A stretch of 63,994 nucleotides of DNA. It comes from Acidobacteriaceae bacterium. Its GTDB lineage: Bacteria > Acidobacteriota > Terriglobia > Terriglobales > Acidobacteriaceae. Shown here piece after piece: positions 25,520 to 33,299 of the stretch. Positions within the stretch are counted from its first letter, which is position 1; each line of letters starts with the position of its first letter. Position numbers and translations under genes: made by a program. The stretch spans positions 2,256-66,249 of the forward strand of contig PLHQ01000095.1 in NCBI GenBank assembly GCA_003138975.1. The letters run 5' to 3'. The notes beneath the pieces were generated by a model. That model worked only from the letters and a program-made list of their open reading frames with translations, had not been told where the DNA came from and made no database searches.

Positions 25520-26968
25520 CTAGGCGGCTGGTTCGGGCTTCTGTTCCGCCGGAGCCCATCCGTGCGGCTTCAACAAATGATTGACGGCATACGCTAAAAA
25601 ACCCGCCGCAATCAAAATCATGCCGAACTCGAACGAACTCATATTCCAAACCTGCTCATGCTCGCTCCGGATAATGGAAAAGCCCAGAAGCAGCATGGGC
25701 GGAATGCCGATCGCAATCGCTCCAAACAATCCGCCAGGGACGCGGAACGGCCGTGCCAGCTCCGGCTCGCGAAAGCGCAACACAGCCAGCGCTATAAATT
25801 CCAACATCAGGCTGAAGCCGTAAAGAAGAATGTCCAGCGTCACCAGTCGGGCAAAACCCAACCCGAGGCACATCGCCCATCCCATCGCCAGCGCGATTAT
25901 CGCAACCCAAGGCGCCCGTGACTTCTTCTGCAGCTTGGCAAAGATACCGGGTAGCATGCCGTCTTGCGCCATTGCCAGGGGTAGGCGCGAATAGCTCATC
26001 ACCAGCGCATTAAACATGCCGAAGGCGCTGATGATGCCACCGAGCACCACTCCAATGCGCAGCAGCGGTCCGCCCAGCAGTCCCGCGATGTCCGCCCACG
26101 ATCCAGTCTCCCACGCCGTCGCTTTCAGCCCAGTCATCCACATGGCCGCAAAGGGAAGCACGTAGCTTAATGCCACGATAGCTACCGCTACCAGCATCGC
26201 CCGCGGATACGTCCGCTGCGGCCGCTCCACTTCCGTCGCAATGGTCGAGGCGTTGTCCCATCCCATGTAGTTCCACATGCAGATCAGCAATCCGCCGAGA
26301 ATATCCACGGTAGAAGTCGTCGGCTTGGTCACGGCGTTCGCCAGCGCACCCATCTTGAAGGGAGCCAACAATACGATCGCCACAAACGGCGCTGACAGCG
26401 CGAAGAAAAGCCACAGGGACGTCAGCGATACCACCTTCACGCCGGCAATATTCAAAACCGCGCACGCAATCACTACCGCAAGCGCAACCCACCATCCGCG
26501 ATTTCCCTCCTGGAACCACGGGAACATGCGGGTCAAGTAGGCCACAAACAGCGTGGGATAAATCGCCATGTCGAAAATGGACGCGACCAGTGAGAGCCAC
26601 GCTTCCTGAAATCCCCAGAAGTTGCCCATGGCGCGCCGTACCCAGGCGTAGTAGCCGCCTTCATAGGGCAACGCACTCGACAGCTCGCCAATCATGAAGG
26701 CCGTAGGCAGACTCCAGAGCAGCGGCGTGAGCAGCAGAATCAGGATCGCGCGTCCGTACCCAGCACCGTGCACAATGTCTTCCGTGCCGTAGGTTCCGCC
26801 TGACACCATAAAGAAGGTGGCGGCCACCAGTGGCCACAAGGTGAGACGAACGAATTTTTTCCGGTTGGGGACGACGGCGAGAGGTTGGGGGTTCTCGGTT
26901 TGTTGACGCGGGGCGCTAGCTGTTGCCAATTTCGATGTCTTCCTCCTCAGGCGACTCACTCTCAGCAA
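25520..26968 (-). CDS. APC-family amino acid/polyamine permease
   Basis: A 482-residue integral membrane transporter. After about 45 cytoplasmic residues it has some twelve hydrophobic segments, starting with LTLWPLVAATFFMVSGGTYGT and AILILLLTPLLWSLPTAFMI. GELSSALPYEGGYYAWVRRA between segments 2 and 3 is the APC-family loop that binds amino group substrates. VAIVALSYVLPFAAMW and GMFNALVMSYSRLPLAMAQD follow in the normal positions. Substrate is unknown, probably an amino acid or polyamine. The frame begins at ATG 26968; a later start near residue 37 cannot be excluded. It is followed on the same strand by hspR, 138 bases away. Confidence 0.87.
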   Translation of the reverse strand: MLRVSRLRRKTSKLATASAPRQQTENPQPLAVVPNRKKFVRLTLWPLVAATFFMVSGGTYGTEDIVHGAGYGRAILILLLTPLLWSLPTAFMIGELSSALPYEGGYYAWVRRAMGNFWGFQEAWLSLVASIFDMAIYPTLFVAYLTRMFPWFQEGNRGWWVALAVVIACAVLNIAGVKVVSLTSLWLFFALSAPFVAIVLLAPFKMGALANAVTKPTTSTVDILGGLLICMWNYMGWDNASTIATEVERPQRTYPRAMLVAVAIVALSYVLPFAAMWMTGLKATAWETGSWADIAGLLGGPLLRIGVVLGGIISAFGMFNALVMSYSRLPLAMAQDGMLPGIFAKLQKKSRAPWVAIIALAMGWAMCLGLGFARLVTLDILLYGFSLMLEFIALAVLRFREPELARPFRVPGGLFGAIAIGIPPMLLLGFSIIRSEHEQVWNMSSFEFGMILIAAGFLAYAVNHLLKPHGWAPAEQKPEPAA

Positions 26969-27266
26969 CTCCCGCAGCGGGCTGGTCGTGCTCGAGCTTT
27001 CTGGTTTGGTTAGATTCCAGAAATCACGCTGGAGTTAGTTCGCAGTGTAGAGATTACGGCATTTTTCAAACGATGCAAGAAAAATGTGGAAGAATTTCGA
27101 AAGATTTTGTCAAGAAGGTCAGCAGCGTCGGTAACGTCCGAAAAATCCGGAACACAGGGGACACCCTTCGACTGCTCTCAGGGCAGGCTTCGAATTACCC
27201 TGCGATCGCCTGTGCCCTATGCGTTGAAGATTTTGGGACGAGTCGAACGTGGAGATTCCGCAATGC

Positions 27267-27440
27267 TCACAGCTTCAGTTCCCAGGTCTCGGCAACCAAG
27301 TCCTCGCGGCTCCAACTGCTGTGCTTCTCTCCGCGAAGCAGTTTGAAGCCAGCATTCTGGTAAATGTCGCGCGCCGCCGCAAGTTCGCTCTGCGTCCACA
27401 ACAGGATCTTCTTGTATCCCACTCTTTGGGCGAATCGAAC
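27267..27440 (-). pseudogene. GNAT acetyltransferase, C-terminal fragment
   Basis: A minus-strand frame not opened by a start codon reads VRFAQRVGYKKILLWTQ, then ELAAARDIYQNAGFKLLRGE and DLVAETWELKL before TGA (27269-27267). This is the last 55-60 residues of a GNAT-fold acetyltransferase, of the kind that is often fused to a MarR domain. The N-terminal part with the acetyl-CoA loop is absent; the homology ends at about 27440, exactly where a cytochrome c fragment begins on the other strand. A recombination or deletion joined the two tails. Confidence 0.65.
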
Positions 27441-27579
27441 GCACGGTGTGCGCTACACCGGTATGGCTGCGTGGGAGGGACTACTGAGCGACGATGAAAC
27501 CTGGAAGGTGGTTACGTTTCTTAGCCGCTTAAACCACTTGCCTCCCCGCGTTGCCGAGCAGTTTCGCAGGGAGCAGTCA
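27436..27579 (+). pseudogene. Cytochrome c (class I) C-terminal fragment
   Basis: The plus frame around 27442 reads HGVRYTGMAAWEG, then LLSDDETWKVVTFLSRLNHL and PPRVAEQF. This is the distal end of a c-type cytochrome of the Cytochrome_CBB3 type, whose axial Met is the Met in RYTGM. The CxxCH heme site and N-terminal half are missing. There is also no stop: the frame continues antisense through dnaJ. It therefore lost both ends, one to the GNAT junction and one to the dnaJ border at 27580. Confidence 0.6.
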
Positions 27580-28821
27580 CTATACCTGCTTCCACAGTTC
27601 TTCCCGCGGATCTTCCGGATTCAGCTTGGCCAGTTCGCGCAGCAGTTCTTTCGTACGCTCGTCCCGGGGCATCGGCACCGTCAGCGTGATCTCGACGATC
27701 TCATCCCCGCGCACCCCCTCTTTGGTGGCCGAAGGCACGCCCTTCTCGCGCAGCCGCAGTTTTTGCCCCGACTGCGTCCCCGGCGGAATCTTGAGCAGCG
27801 CCCGCCCATCAATCGTCGGCACTTCAATCTTCGCTCCCAAAGCCGCTTCGCTAGCGCTCACTGGGACAGTGAGATAAATATCATCCCCATCGCGTCGGAA
27901 GATAGGATGCTCTCCGATCCGGATGATCACGTACAAGTCACCAGCCACGCCGCCGTGAGCCCCGGCATTACCCTTGCCGGCCAACCGGATACGCTGCCCG
28001 TCGCGTGTCCCCGCCTTGATCCTCACCTCCAGCGGCTCAGTCCGGCTTACCGTGCCCTCACCGTGGCAAGTGGGGCAAGTGGAAATATTCTTGCCCGTTC
28101 CCTGACACCGCGGGCACGCCACATTGAACTTCATCCGCCCACCGGTCTGCGTGATCTGCCCGGTCCCGTTGCACTCCGGGCATTTCCCCGGCGCCTCAAT
28201 GTAGCCTTGCCCGTGACAATTCCCGCAAACGTCCTGCCGAGTAATGTTGAGCCGCATCACGCCGCCGCGGATCGCCGTCCAGAATGGCACGTTCACTTGA
28301 TATTCGAGATCCGTCCCGGGCTCAGGTCCAGTTTCAGTCGCTGTCGCTCCCCGTCCGCCGCCGAACATTCCCGAGAAAATGTCCTTGAATCCACCGCTGC
28401 CGCCGGTTCGCCTGCCTCGCCCAGCGCTATCCACTAGATCCGAAAAGTCGAACCCGCCGAAGTCAAACGGAACCCCTTGCCCGCCGGCGTGCCCTGCTCC
28501 ACCACCAGAAAATCCTCCCGGCGCGCCTCCGGCAAATCCGCCTGCCCCACCGCCCCGCGCATACGCCTCGGCCGTCGCCGGATCAATATTGTCCGAATAG
28601 AACCCGACCTGGTCGTAGATCTTGCGCTTCTTCGGATCGCTGAGTACGTCGTTTGCCTCGGAGAGTGCCTTGAACTTCTCCTCCGCCGACTTGTCCCCAG
28701 GATTAACGTCTGGATGGTACTTGCGCGCCAGCTTGCGAAACGCCTTCCGAATCTCCTCCGCCGACGCAGACTTCTTCACCCCCAGAGTCTCGTAATAGTC
28801 TTTTTTGGAAGTGGTTGCCAT
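27580..28821 (-). CDS. dnaJ: Chaperone DnaJ (Hsp40)
   Basis: A 413-residue type I J-protein. The J domain begins [20 protein letters not shown] and has the HPD motif ([12 protein letters not shown]). A glycine/phenylalanine linker of about 90 residues follows ([14 protein letters not shown]), longer than usual. Four zinc-finger repeats are intact: [40 protein letters not shown]. The C-terminal substrate-binding domains end in ...EELWKQV. It stimulates DnaK ATPase and delivers clients. It lies 7 bases downstream of a small zinc-ribbon gene on the same strand, and the dnaK gene is further upstream on the same strand. Confidence 0.95.
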   Translation of the reverse strand: MATTSKKDYYETLGVKKSASAEEIRKAFRKLARKYHPDVNPGDKSAEEKFKALSEANDVLSDPKKRKIYDQVGFYSDNIDPATAEAYARGGGAGGFAGGAPGGFSGGGAGHAGGQGVPFDFGGFDFSDLVDSAGRGRRTGGSGGFKDIFSGMFGGGRGATATETGPEPGTDLEYQVNVPFWTAIRGGVMRLNITRQDVCGNCHGQGYIEAPGKCPECNGTGQITQTGGRMKFNVACPRCQGTGKNISTCPTCHGEGTVSRTEPLEVRIKAGTRDGQRIRLAGKGNAGAHGGVAGDLYVIIRIGEHPIFRRDGDDIYLTVPVSASEAALGAKIEVPTIDGRALLKIPPGTQSGQKLRLREKGVPSATKEGVRGDEIVEITLTVPMPRDERTKELLRELAKLNPEDPREELWKQV

Positions 28822-28828
28822 TATGGTC

Positions 28829-29221
28829 TTATCTCTTTTGGCTTGCTATCTTCGCCACCGCTCCAGCGTATTCTGCTGCACTCCTCCTCCGGGCATCTAT
28901 CTCCCGAAACAAATATTCGAAAACGAAGCGAACTCGGTCGAAGGCCTGGACGCATTCCTCCTCCGAGCTCGTTTTGCAATTGCGGCACACATACTCCTTC
29001 GCGCCGAACCCGTCTCTGTAAGTGGTGTTCGGGCTGATATAGGTCTCCCAGTTTGTCTCTTTGTCACACTTCTCGCAAAACAGATTGATCGTCGCAGGCA
29101 CGGCAGCCGTATCCGACTGATCTTTGTAGATGAGCTGCGCATAAAACGGCGCCTCAGCCATCTGCTGGGCGATCGCTGTTAAAACCTCGGCGGACTTAGC
29201 GAAGCTTTGGGAATCTGCCAT
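28829..29221 (-). CDS. Zinc-ribbon hypothetical protein between dnaK and dnaJ
   Basis: A 130-residue protein of unknown family. The middle holds two CxxC pairs about 36 residues apart, [11 protein letters not shown] and [12 protein letters not shown], a plausible zinc ribbon. The N-terminal 40 residues ([19 protein letters not shown]) and the last 40 ([18 protein letters not shown]) are predicted helical. No membrane segment. It lies 7 bases before dnaJ and downstream of dnaK, so it is probably co-expressed with chaperones. A role in protein quality control is suggested only by position. Confidence 0.6.
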   Translation of the reverse strand: MADSQSFAKSAEVLTAIAQQMAEAPFYAQLIYKDQSDTAAVPATINLFCEKCDKETNWETYISPNTTYRDGFGAKEYVCRNCKTSSEEECVQAFDRVRFVFEYLFREIDARRRSAAEYAGAVAKIASQKR

Positions 29222-29247
29222 GACCTCGAAATGGTCGTCACACCCAC

Positions 29248-29424
29248 TTAGCTTGGTATCCGATGCTTCTCCTCTTGTAACACGAGCAGCGGCTCCGACT
29301 CCGCCGCATCCTCATACACAGGAATCCGCCACGCTCCTCTCGGCGTCGAAACAAACACTCGCCACCGTCTCTCGTCCTCAGCCAGACTCAAGAAATAAGT
29401 CCGCTCATTCACCTGAAAATCCAT
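29248..29424 (-). CDS. Small hypothetical protein (58 aa) between dnaK and dnaJ
   Basis: A 58-codon ORF with a strong GGGGGAA ribosome-binding site 5 nt before ATG 29424. It reads MDFQVNERTYFLSLAEDE, then WRVFVSTPRGAWRIPVYED and ends in KHRIPS. It has alternating strands and many charged residues, resembling a compact beta sheet domain. No known family. It lies 26 bases before the zinc-ribbon gene on the same strand and seems part of the dnaK-dnaJ transcript. Confidence 0.5.
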   Translation of the reverse strand: MDFQVNERTYFLSLAEDERRWRVFVSTPRGAWRIPVYEDAAESEPLLVLQEEKHRIPS

Positions 29425-29468
29425 TCAATTCCCCCTGGGAAAACTCCGTACAACACATCAAAACGCTG

Positions 29469-29493
29469 TGGCGCGAGCAATGCCCGCGCCACA
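29469..29493. repeat. Hairpin downstream of dnaK
   Basis: GTGGCGCG (29469-29476), 9-nt loop, CGCGCCAC (29486-29493): a perfect 8-bp stem, 43 bases past the dnaK stop on its strand. No T-run follows, so it is an attenuator or RNA-stabilising element rather than a classical terminator. Confidence 0.45.
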
Positions 29494-29535
29494 CGATCCA
29501 AGCCAGAAGCCAGAAGCTAGGAGCTAGCAGCTCGC

Positions 29536-31479
29536 TTACTTCTTTTCCTCTACATCCACATACTCGGCGTCGATCACGCCTTCATCTTTCTTCTTCTGAC
29601 CGCCGCCGTTACTGGAAGCCGCTCCAGCCCCGTCCGTCGGACCGCCGCCAGGCGCACCACCCGCTCCCGGTGTCGCCTGCGCCGCCTTGTACATCTCCTC
29701 GGCCAGCTTGTGCGAAGCTTTGGTCAGCGTCTCTCGCGCCTTGTCCATCTGCGCCTTGTCGTTTGATTCCAGCGCTTTCTTGGCATCAGCTACGGCATTT
29801 TCAACGTCGCCGCGATCCGAGCCCGAGATCTTATCTCCCGACTCGCGCAGCATCTTCTCGACGTTGTAGACCATGCTGTCGAGCTGGTTCTTGGCCTCGA
29901 TCGAGTCGCGCTGCGCCTTGTCCTCGGCCGCGTGCGCATCCGCTTCCTTGGCCATGCGCTCGACCTCTTCCTTCGACAGTCCCGAAGACGACGTAATCGT
30001 AATCTTCTGGTCCTTCTGCGTGGCCGTATCTTTCGCAGTCACGTTCAGGATGCCGTTGGCGTCAATGTCGAACGTCACCTCAATCTGCGGCACGCCCCGC
30101 GGAGCCGTCGGAATTCCGGTCAAATGGAACTTGCCCAGAGTCCGGTTCTGCGCCGCCATCGGACGCTCACCCTGCAGGACGTGCACTTCAACCGACGTCT
30201 GATTATCCGCCGCCGTCGAAAACGTCTCCGTCTTCTTGGTCGGAATCGTCGTGTTGCGCGGAATCATCGGAGTCGCCACCCCGCCCAGCGTTTCAATCGA
30301 GAGCGACAGCGGAGTCACGTCCAGCAGCAGCAGGTCCTTCACTTCGCCGCCCAGCACGCCACCCTGAATCGCCGCTCCAATCGCCACCACTTCATCAGGA
30401 TTCACTCCCTTGTGGCCTTCCTTGCCAAACAGCTCTTTCACCAGCGCCTGAATCCGCGGCATGCGCGTCTGTCCGCCCACCAGCACCACTTCATTGATCT
30501 TGCTGGCATCCATGCCCGCGTCTTTCAAACACTGTTTGCACGGACCCACCGACCGTTGAATGATGTCTTCCACCATCCCTTCCAGCTTGGCCCGCGTCAG
30601 CTTCTTCACCAGATGCTTCGGTCCGCCGGCATCCGCCGTAATAAACGGCAGATTGATCTCCGTCTCCATCGTGGTCGAAAGCTCAATCTTCGCCCGTTCG
30701 GCCGCGTCCCGCAGCCGCTGCAGCGCCATCTCGTTCCCTTTGCCCCGCAGGTCGAGCCCTTCATCCTTCTTGAACTCATCGATCAGCCAGTCGACGATCC
30801 GCTGATCCAGATTGTCGCCGCCCAGGTGCGTGTCGCCATTCGTGGCTTTCACCTCAATCACGCCTTCGCCCACTTCCAGCACCGAGATGTCAAAAGTCCC
30901 GCCGCCGAAGTCGTACACCGCGATCATCTCGTCCTTCGTTTTGTCGAGACCATACGCCAGCGCCGCCGCCGTCGGCTCATTGATAATGCGCTTCACTTCC
31001 AGCCCGGCAATCTGCCCGGCATCTTTCGTGGCCTGCCGCTGCGCATCATTAAAGTAAGCCGGCACGGTAATTACCGCCTCGCTCACTTTCTCGCCGAGGT
31101 AGTCTTCCGCCGCCTTCTTCAGCTTCTGCAAAATCAGCGCCGAAATCTGCGGAGGCGTGTACTCCTTGCCCTGCGCCAGGACCGCCACGTGGTCCCCCGA
31201 CTGCACCACCTTATAAGGGACCATCTTGATCTCTTCCGTCACTTCGTTGAAGCGCCGTCCCATAAAGCGCTTGATCGAATAAACCGTGTTCTCCGGATTG
31301 GTGATTGCCTGCCGCTTCGCCACCTGCCCCACCAACCGTTCCCCAGTCTTGGTAAACCCGACCACGGAAGGCGTAGTTCGCCCTCCTTCTTCATTAGGGA
31401 TAACTTTGGGCTCGCCGCCCTCCATCACCGCCACGCAAGAATTGGTCGTCCCAAGGTCAATCCCAATAATCTTGGCCAT
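29536..31479 (-). CDS. dnaK: Chaperone DnaK (Hsp70)
   Basis: A 647-residue Hsp70. The ATPase domain begins [20 protein letters not shown], with [11 protein letters not shown] the phosphate loop, [39 protein letters not shown] and [14 protein letters not shown] all present. The interdomain linker is [20 protein letters not shown]. The substrate-binding domain and helical lid follow, and the tail ends in the usual glycine-rich stretch and VDVEEKK. ATG 31479 has AGGAG 6 nt upstream; a frame-open extension to 31509 is not homologous. A HAIR-like operator overlaps its promoter. grpE is not adjacent in this window. Confidence 0.97.
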   Translation of the reverse strand: MAKIIGIDLGTTNSCVAVMEGGEPKVIPNEEGGRTTPSVVGFTKTGERLVGQVAKRQAITNPENTVYSIKRFMGRRFNEVTEEIKMVPYKVVQSGDHVAVLAQGKEYTPPQISALILQKLKKAAEDYLGEKVSEAVITVPAYFNDAQRQATKDAGQIAGLEVKRIINEPTAAALAYGLDKTKDEMIAVYDFGGGTFDISVLEVGEGVIEVKATNGDTHLGGDNLDQRIVDWLIDEFKKDEGLDLRGKGNEMALQRLRDAAERAKIELSTTMETEINLPFITADAGGPKHLVKKLTRAKLEGMVEDIIQRSVGPCKQCLKDAGMDASKINEVVLVGGQTRMPRIQALVKELFGKEGHKGVNPDEVVAIGAAIQGGVLGGEVKDLLLLDVTPLSLSIETLGGVATPMIPRNTTIPTKKTETFSTAADNQTSVEVHVLQGERPMAAQNRTLGKFHLTGIPTAPRGVPQIEVTFDIDANGILNVTAKDTATQKDQKITITSSSGLSKEEVERMAKEADAHAAEDKAQRDSIEAKNQLDSMVYNVEKMLRESGDKISGSDRGDVENAVADAKKALESNDKAQMDKARETLTKASHKLAEEMYKAAQATPGAGGAPGGGPTDGAGAASSNGGGQKKKDEGVIDAEYVDVEEKK

Positions 31480-31553
31480 AATCGTCTCCTGTTGTCTTTC
31501 CTGATGCACATAAGTGCTTTGTAATCAATGCGCTTATGATTGCCAACAACCCC

Positions 31554-31583
31554 ATGCTAAGACCTGAGTGGAATGTTGTCAAG
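31554..31583 (-). promoter_or_regulatory. dnaK promoter with HAIR-like HspR operator
   Basis: On the minus strand TTGACA (31582-31577) and TAGCAT (31559-31554) are 17 nt apart, a strong sigma-70 promoter. Overlapping its -35 box is CTTGACA-N7-ACTCAGG (31583-31563), matching the HAIR consensus CTTGAGT-N7-ACTCAAG at 11 of 14 positions. Just downstream lies a further imperfect inverted repeat, CATAAG...CTTATG (about 31508-31537). HspR is encoded in the same window. This is consistent with HspR repression of dnaK. Confidence 0.55.
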
Positions 31584-31631
31584 GTTTAGATGCGGCTCGA
31601 AGGAAGGAAGTTGCGATGATTAAGTCGGCGG

Positions 31632-31708
31632 GTGGCCCGCCATTTCCGTCCCTCTCCACGGAAAAAGGCTGCCCCATGCTTCGCGTTCTTTGCGAAGCGT
31701 GGGATTCC
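31632..31708 (+). repeat. Direct repeat A, copy 1 (77 bp)
   Basis: From GTGGCCC to GGGATTCC. A second, closely matching copy in the same orientation is at 32447-32522; the 39 bases from TGCCCC to GGGATTCC are identical in both, with an internal hairpin TTCGC...GCGAA. The two copies flank the cupin gene. Confidence 0.75.
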
Positions 31709-31760
31709 AAGATCCCATCCCTCTGGGGATTTTGTTGATTCCACGGTACTCTGAACCCAT

Positions 31761-31820
31761 GTCATCCTGAGCGGAGCGGCTGCTTCGCATTCGCGAAGCA
31801 ACCGCGAAGTCAAAGGATCC
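31761..31820 (+). repeat. Interspersed repeat with GTCATCCTGAGC / AAGGATCC ends
   Basis: Begins GTCATCCTGAGC and ends AAGGATCC, like the element at 11559. Between is a perfect hairpin TGCTTCGC-ATTC-GCGAAGCA (31781-31800). The rest of 31584-31903 has no gene. Confidence 0.65.
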
Positions 31821-31903
31821 CTATCCGCATCCGGTGACGCAGGCGCTGAAAGGTGCCCCAGCCTTCGCCGGCTTTTCGAAACATGGGTAATGGACCGGGA
31901 CCC

Positions 31904-32341
31904 TTACTTCACGGGGATCAAATCAAATTTGCCAGACGACTCTTCGTAGAACAGCGCGCCCTCTTTCGCATCGCCGCCGCTCCAGTGCTTGTGTCCTCCC
32001 GGAACCCGCAAGAAATCGCCCGGACCTACGCGCTTTTCGCCGGCGTCGTCCTTGTACAAGTAAGCGCCCTTTATTACGACGATCCACACATCGTTGGTGT
32101 GGGTGTGCATTCCGGAGTCGCGTCCAGGCTCGAACTTGGTGAATGTGCCATGCGCTCCCGTTTTGGCGTCACCCCAGATAGCGGCCATGGACACGCCGTT
32201 GCCCATCGCGCTGTACTTCGCCTGATCGGCAGAAACGAAGATTACTTTTTCAGCTTGCCCACTCTGTCCCTGCACCCGCCCGACGGACCACGCGGCCATG
32301 AGTGCCGCCGCCACTCCGGCAACGAATAGTGATCGTTTCAT
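31904..32341 (-). CDS. Secreted cupin-domain protein
   Basis: A 145-residue exported protein. The signal peptide is MKRSLFVAGVAAALMAAWSV through the GRVQGQ site. The single cupin beta barrel has the metal motif GMHTHTNDVWIVVIKGAYLY (two His, and the acidic ligand replaced by Asp) and the second motif GPGDFLRVPGGHKHWSGG with the distal His. Cupins of this size bind a metal and small substrates or serve as isomerase-like enzymes; the function is unknown. It stands alone, flanked on both sides by near-identical 76-77 bp direct repeats, and by long repeat-rich intergenic DNA. Confidence 0.8.
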   Translation of the reverse strand: MKRSLFVAGVAAALMAAWSVGRVQGQSGQAEKVIFVSADQAKYSAMGNGVSMAAIWGDAKTGAHGTFTKFEPGRDSGMHTHTNDVWIVVIKGAYLYKDDAGEKRVGPGDFLRVPGGHKHWSGGDAKEGALFYEESSGKFDLIPVK

Positions 32342-32446
32342 CTCATTCTCCTTTTTCCCATTGCAGTTCTAGATTCAAACCCAAAGCGGACGCATTCCAC
32401 ACTGGTAAGCCGGACAAGCACCACCGGTGGGCGGGGATTTCGGCGT

Positions 32447-32522
32447 GTGGCCCACCTTTTCGTCCCACTCCGCGGAAAAAGAGTGCCCCATGCTTCGCGT
32501 TCTTTGCGAAGCGTGGGATTCC
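32447..32522 (+). repeat. Direct repeat A, copy 2 (76 bp)
   Basis: Same orientation as copy 1 at 31632-31708, with most differences in the first half; the second half (from TGCCCC to GGGATTCC) is identical. Confidence 0.75.
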
Positions 32523-32889
32523 TTTCTGGCGTGAGCGCCGCTATTTCAAATCGGAACTGCGTTCTGCGAAAAAATGCTTTTGGGTGGCGCAGCACTTCCA
32601 GCGCAGCGATAGATCGGCCATGAGAGAACGGCTTTGGCCGCTGAGGTAGAATAGCGCGCAAAACAAAACGCCCCAGACTCATTCGAGTCAGGAGCGTATG
32701 TCGATCAGCCCTCCCCCAAGTGCTGCTCAATCAGGAGACTAAACTGAAGCCGCACATCGGTAAATGGCTAGTCCGTGCCATCACCCCCCCACGAAAGTCA
32801 CACCGCCCTTTGGGCGCTAGACTCAGCCCCGAGTTTCTTCGTCTTCCAGCCGGATCTCCAATGCCGCAAAAAATCACGAACGCCAGCGC

Positions 32890-32956
32890 ACCGTGGAAGA
32901 GCGGCGCTTCAGCGCCGCGACAGCGCCCAAATCAGCTCGGGCTTCAGCCCCTGTGG
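32890..32956 (+). repeat. GCGGCGCTTCAGCGCCGC interspersed repeat
   Basis: Shares ACCGTGGAAGAGCGGCGC, the palindromic core and the GGGCTTCAGCCCCTG end with the element at 19958-20022, in the same orientation. Confidence 0.65.
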
Positions 32957-33299
32957 TCGTCGTTTCGGCTCCGCCAATTTTCCATGATCTGGTGAGTTGC
33001 TACCCGGGTACCGCTGTTCGATTTCGGCAAAGGAGTGTGACATCTGACCTTGTCGTCCACAGCCCCAACAGCCGATCAGGGTTGCGGAGGCCGTGTGCGA
33101 AGTTCGATAACGATGGACTGGTTTATAGCTAACCCGCTTTTATTCTATATTTTGCCCGCAAGTGACTGGTTTCAAAGATTTTATTGTCGCCACAGATCGG
33201 CTCGGCGCAAAATCAACAAAGCAAGGAACTTAGTCGAAAGGTATGATTTTTGCGATCCGGATTCGGCGCAACTCCCAAACGGCTGACCACTGACCACTG

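Larger units (their letters stand above)
32342..33299. other. Repeat-rich intergenic region
   Basis: I see no convincing gene in these 958 bases. They contain direct repeat A copy 2 (32447-32522), a GACTC-N4-GAGTC type palindrome near 32678, CGCCC-TTT-GGGCG (about 32803), a GCGGCGCTTCAGCGCCGC element (32890-32956), and an A+T-richer stretch from 33100 to 33260. ACCACTG units are repeated at 33286-33299. Short ORFs here (for example minus strand 32338-32730) have no family resemblance. Confidence 0.55.

Noticed and set aside
27364-28437. Long plus-strand frame across dnaJ
   Set aside because: Only its first 60 codons resemble a protein (cytochrome c tail); the rest is antisense dnaJ.
29932-31524. 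Long open plus-strand frame across dnaK
   Set aside because: Arg-, His- and Gln-rich and without family likeness; it is a composition effect antisense to a clear dnaK.
32338-32730. Minus-strand ORF over direct repeat A and the cupin leader
   Set aside because: It includes the repeat and has no family resemblance or ribosome-binding site.
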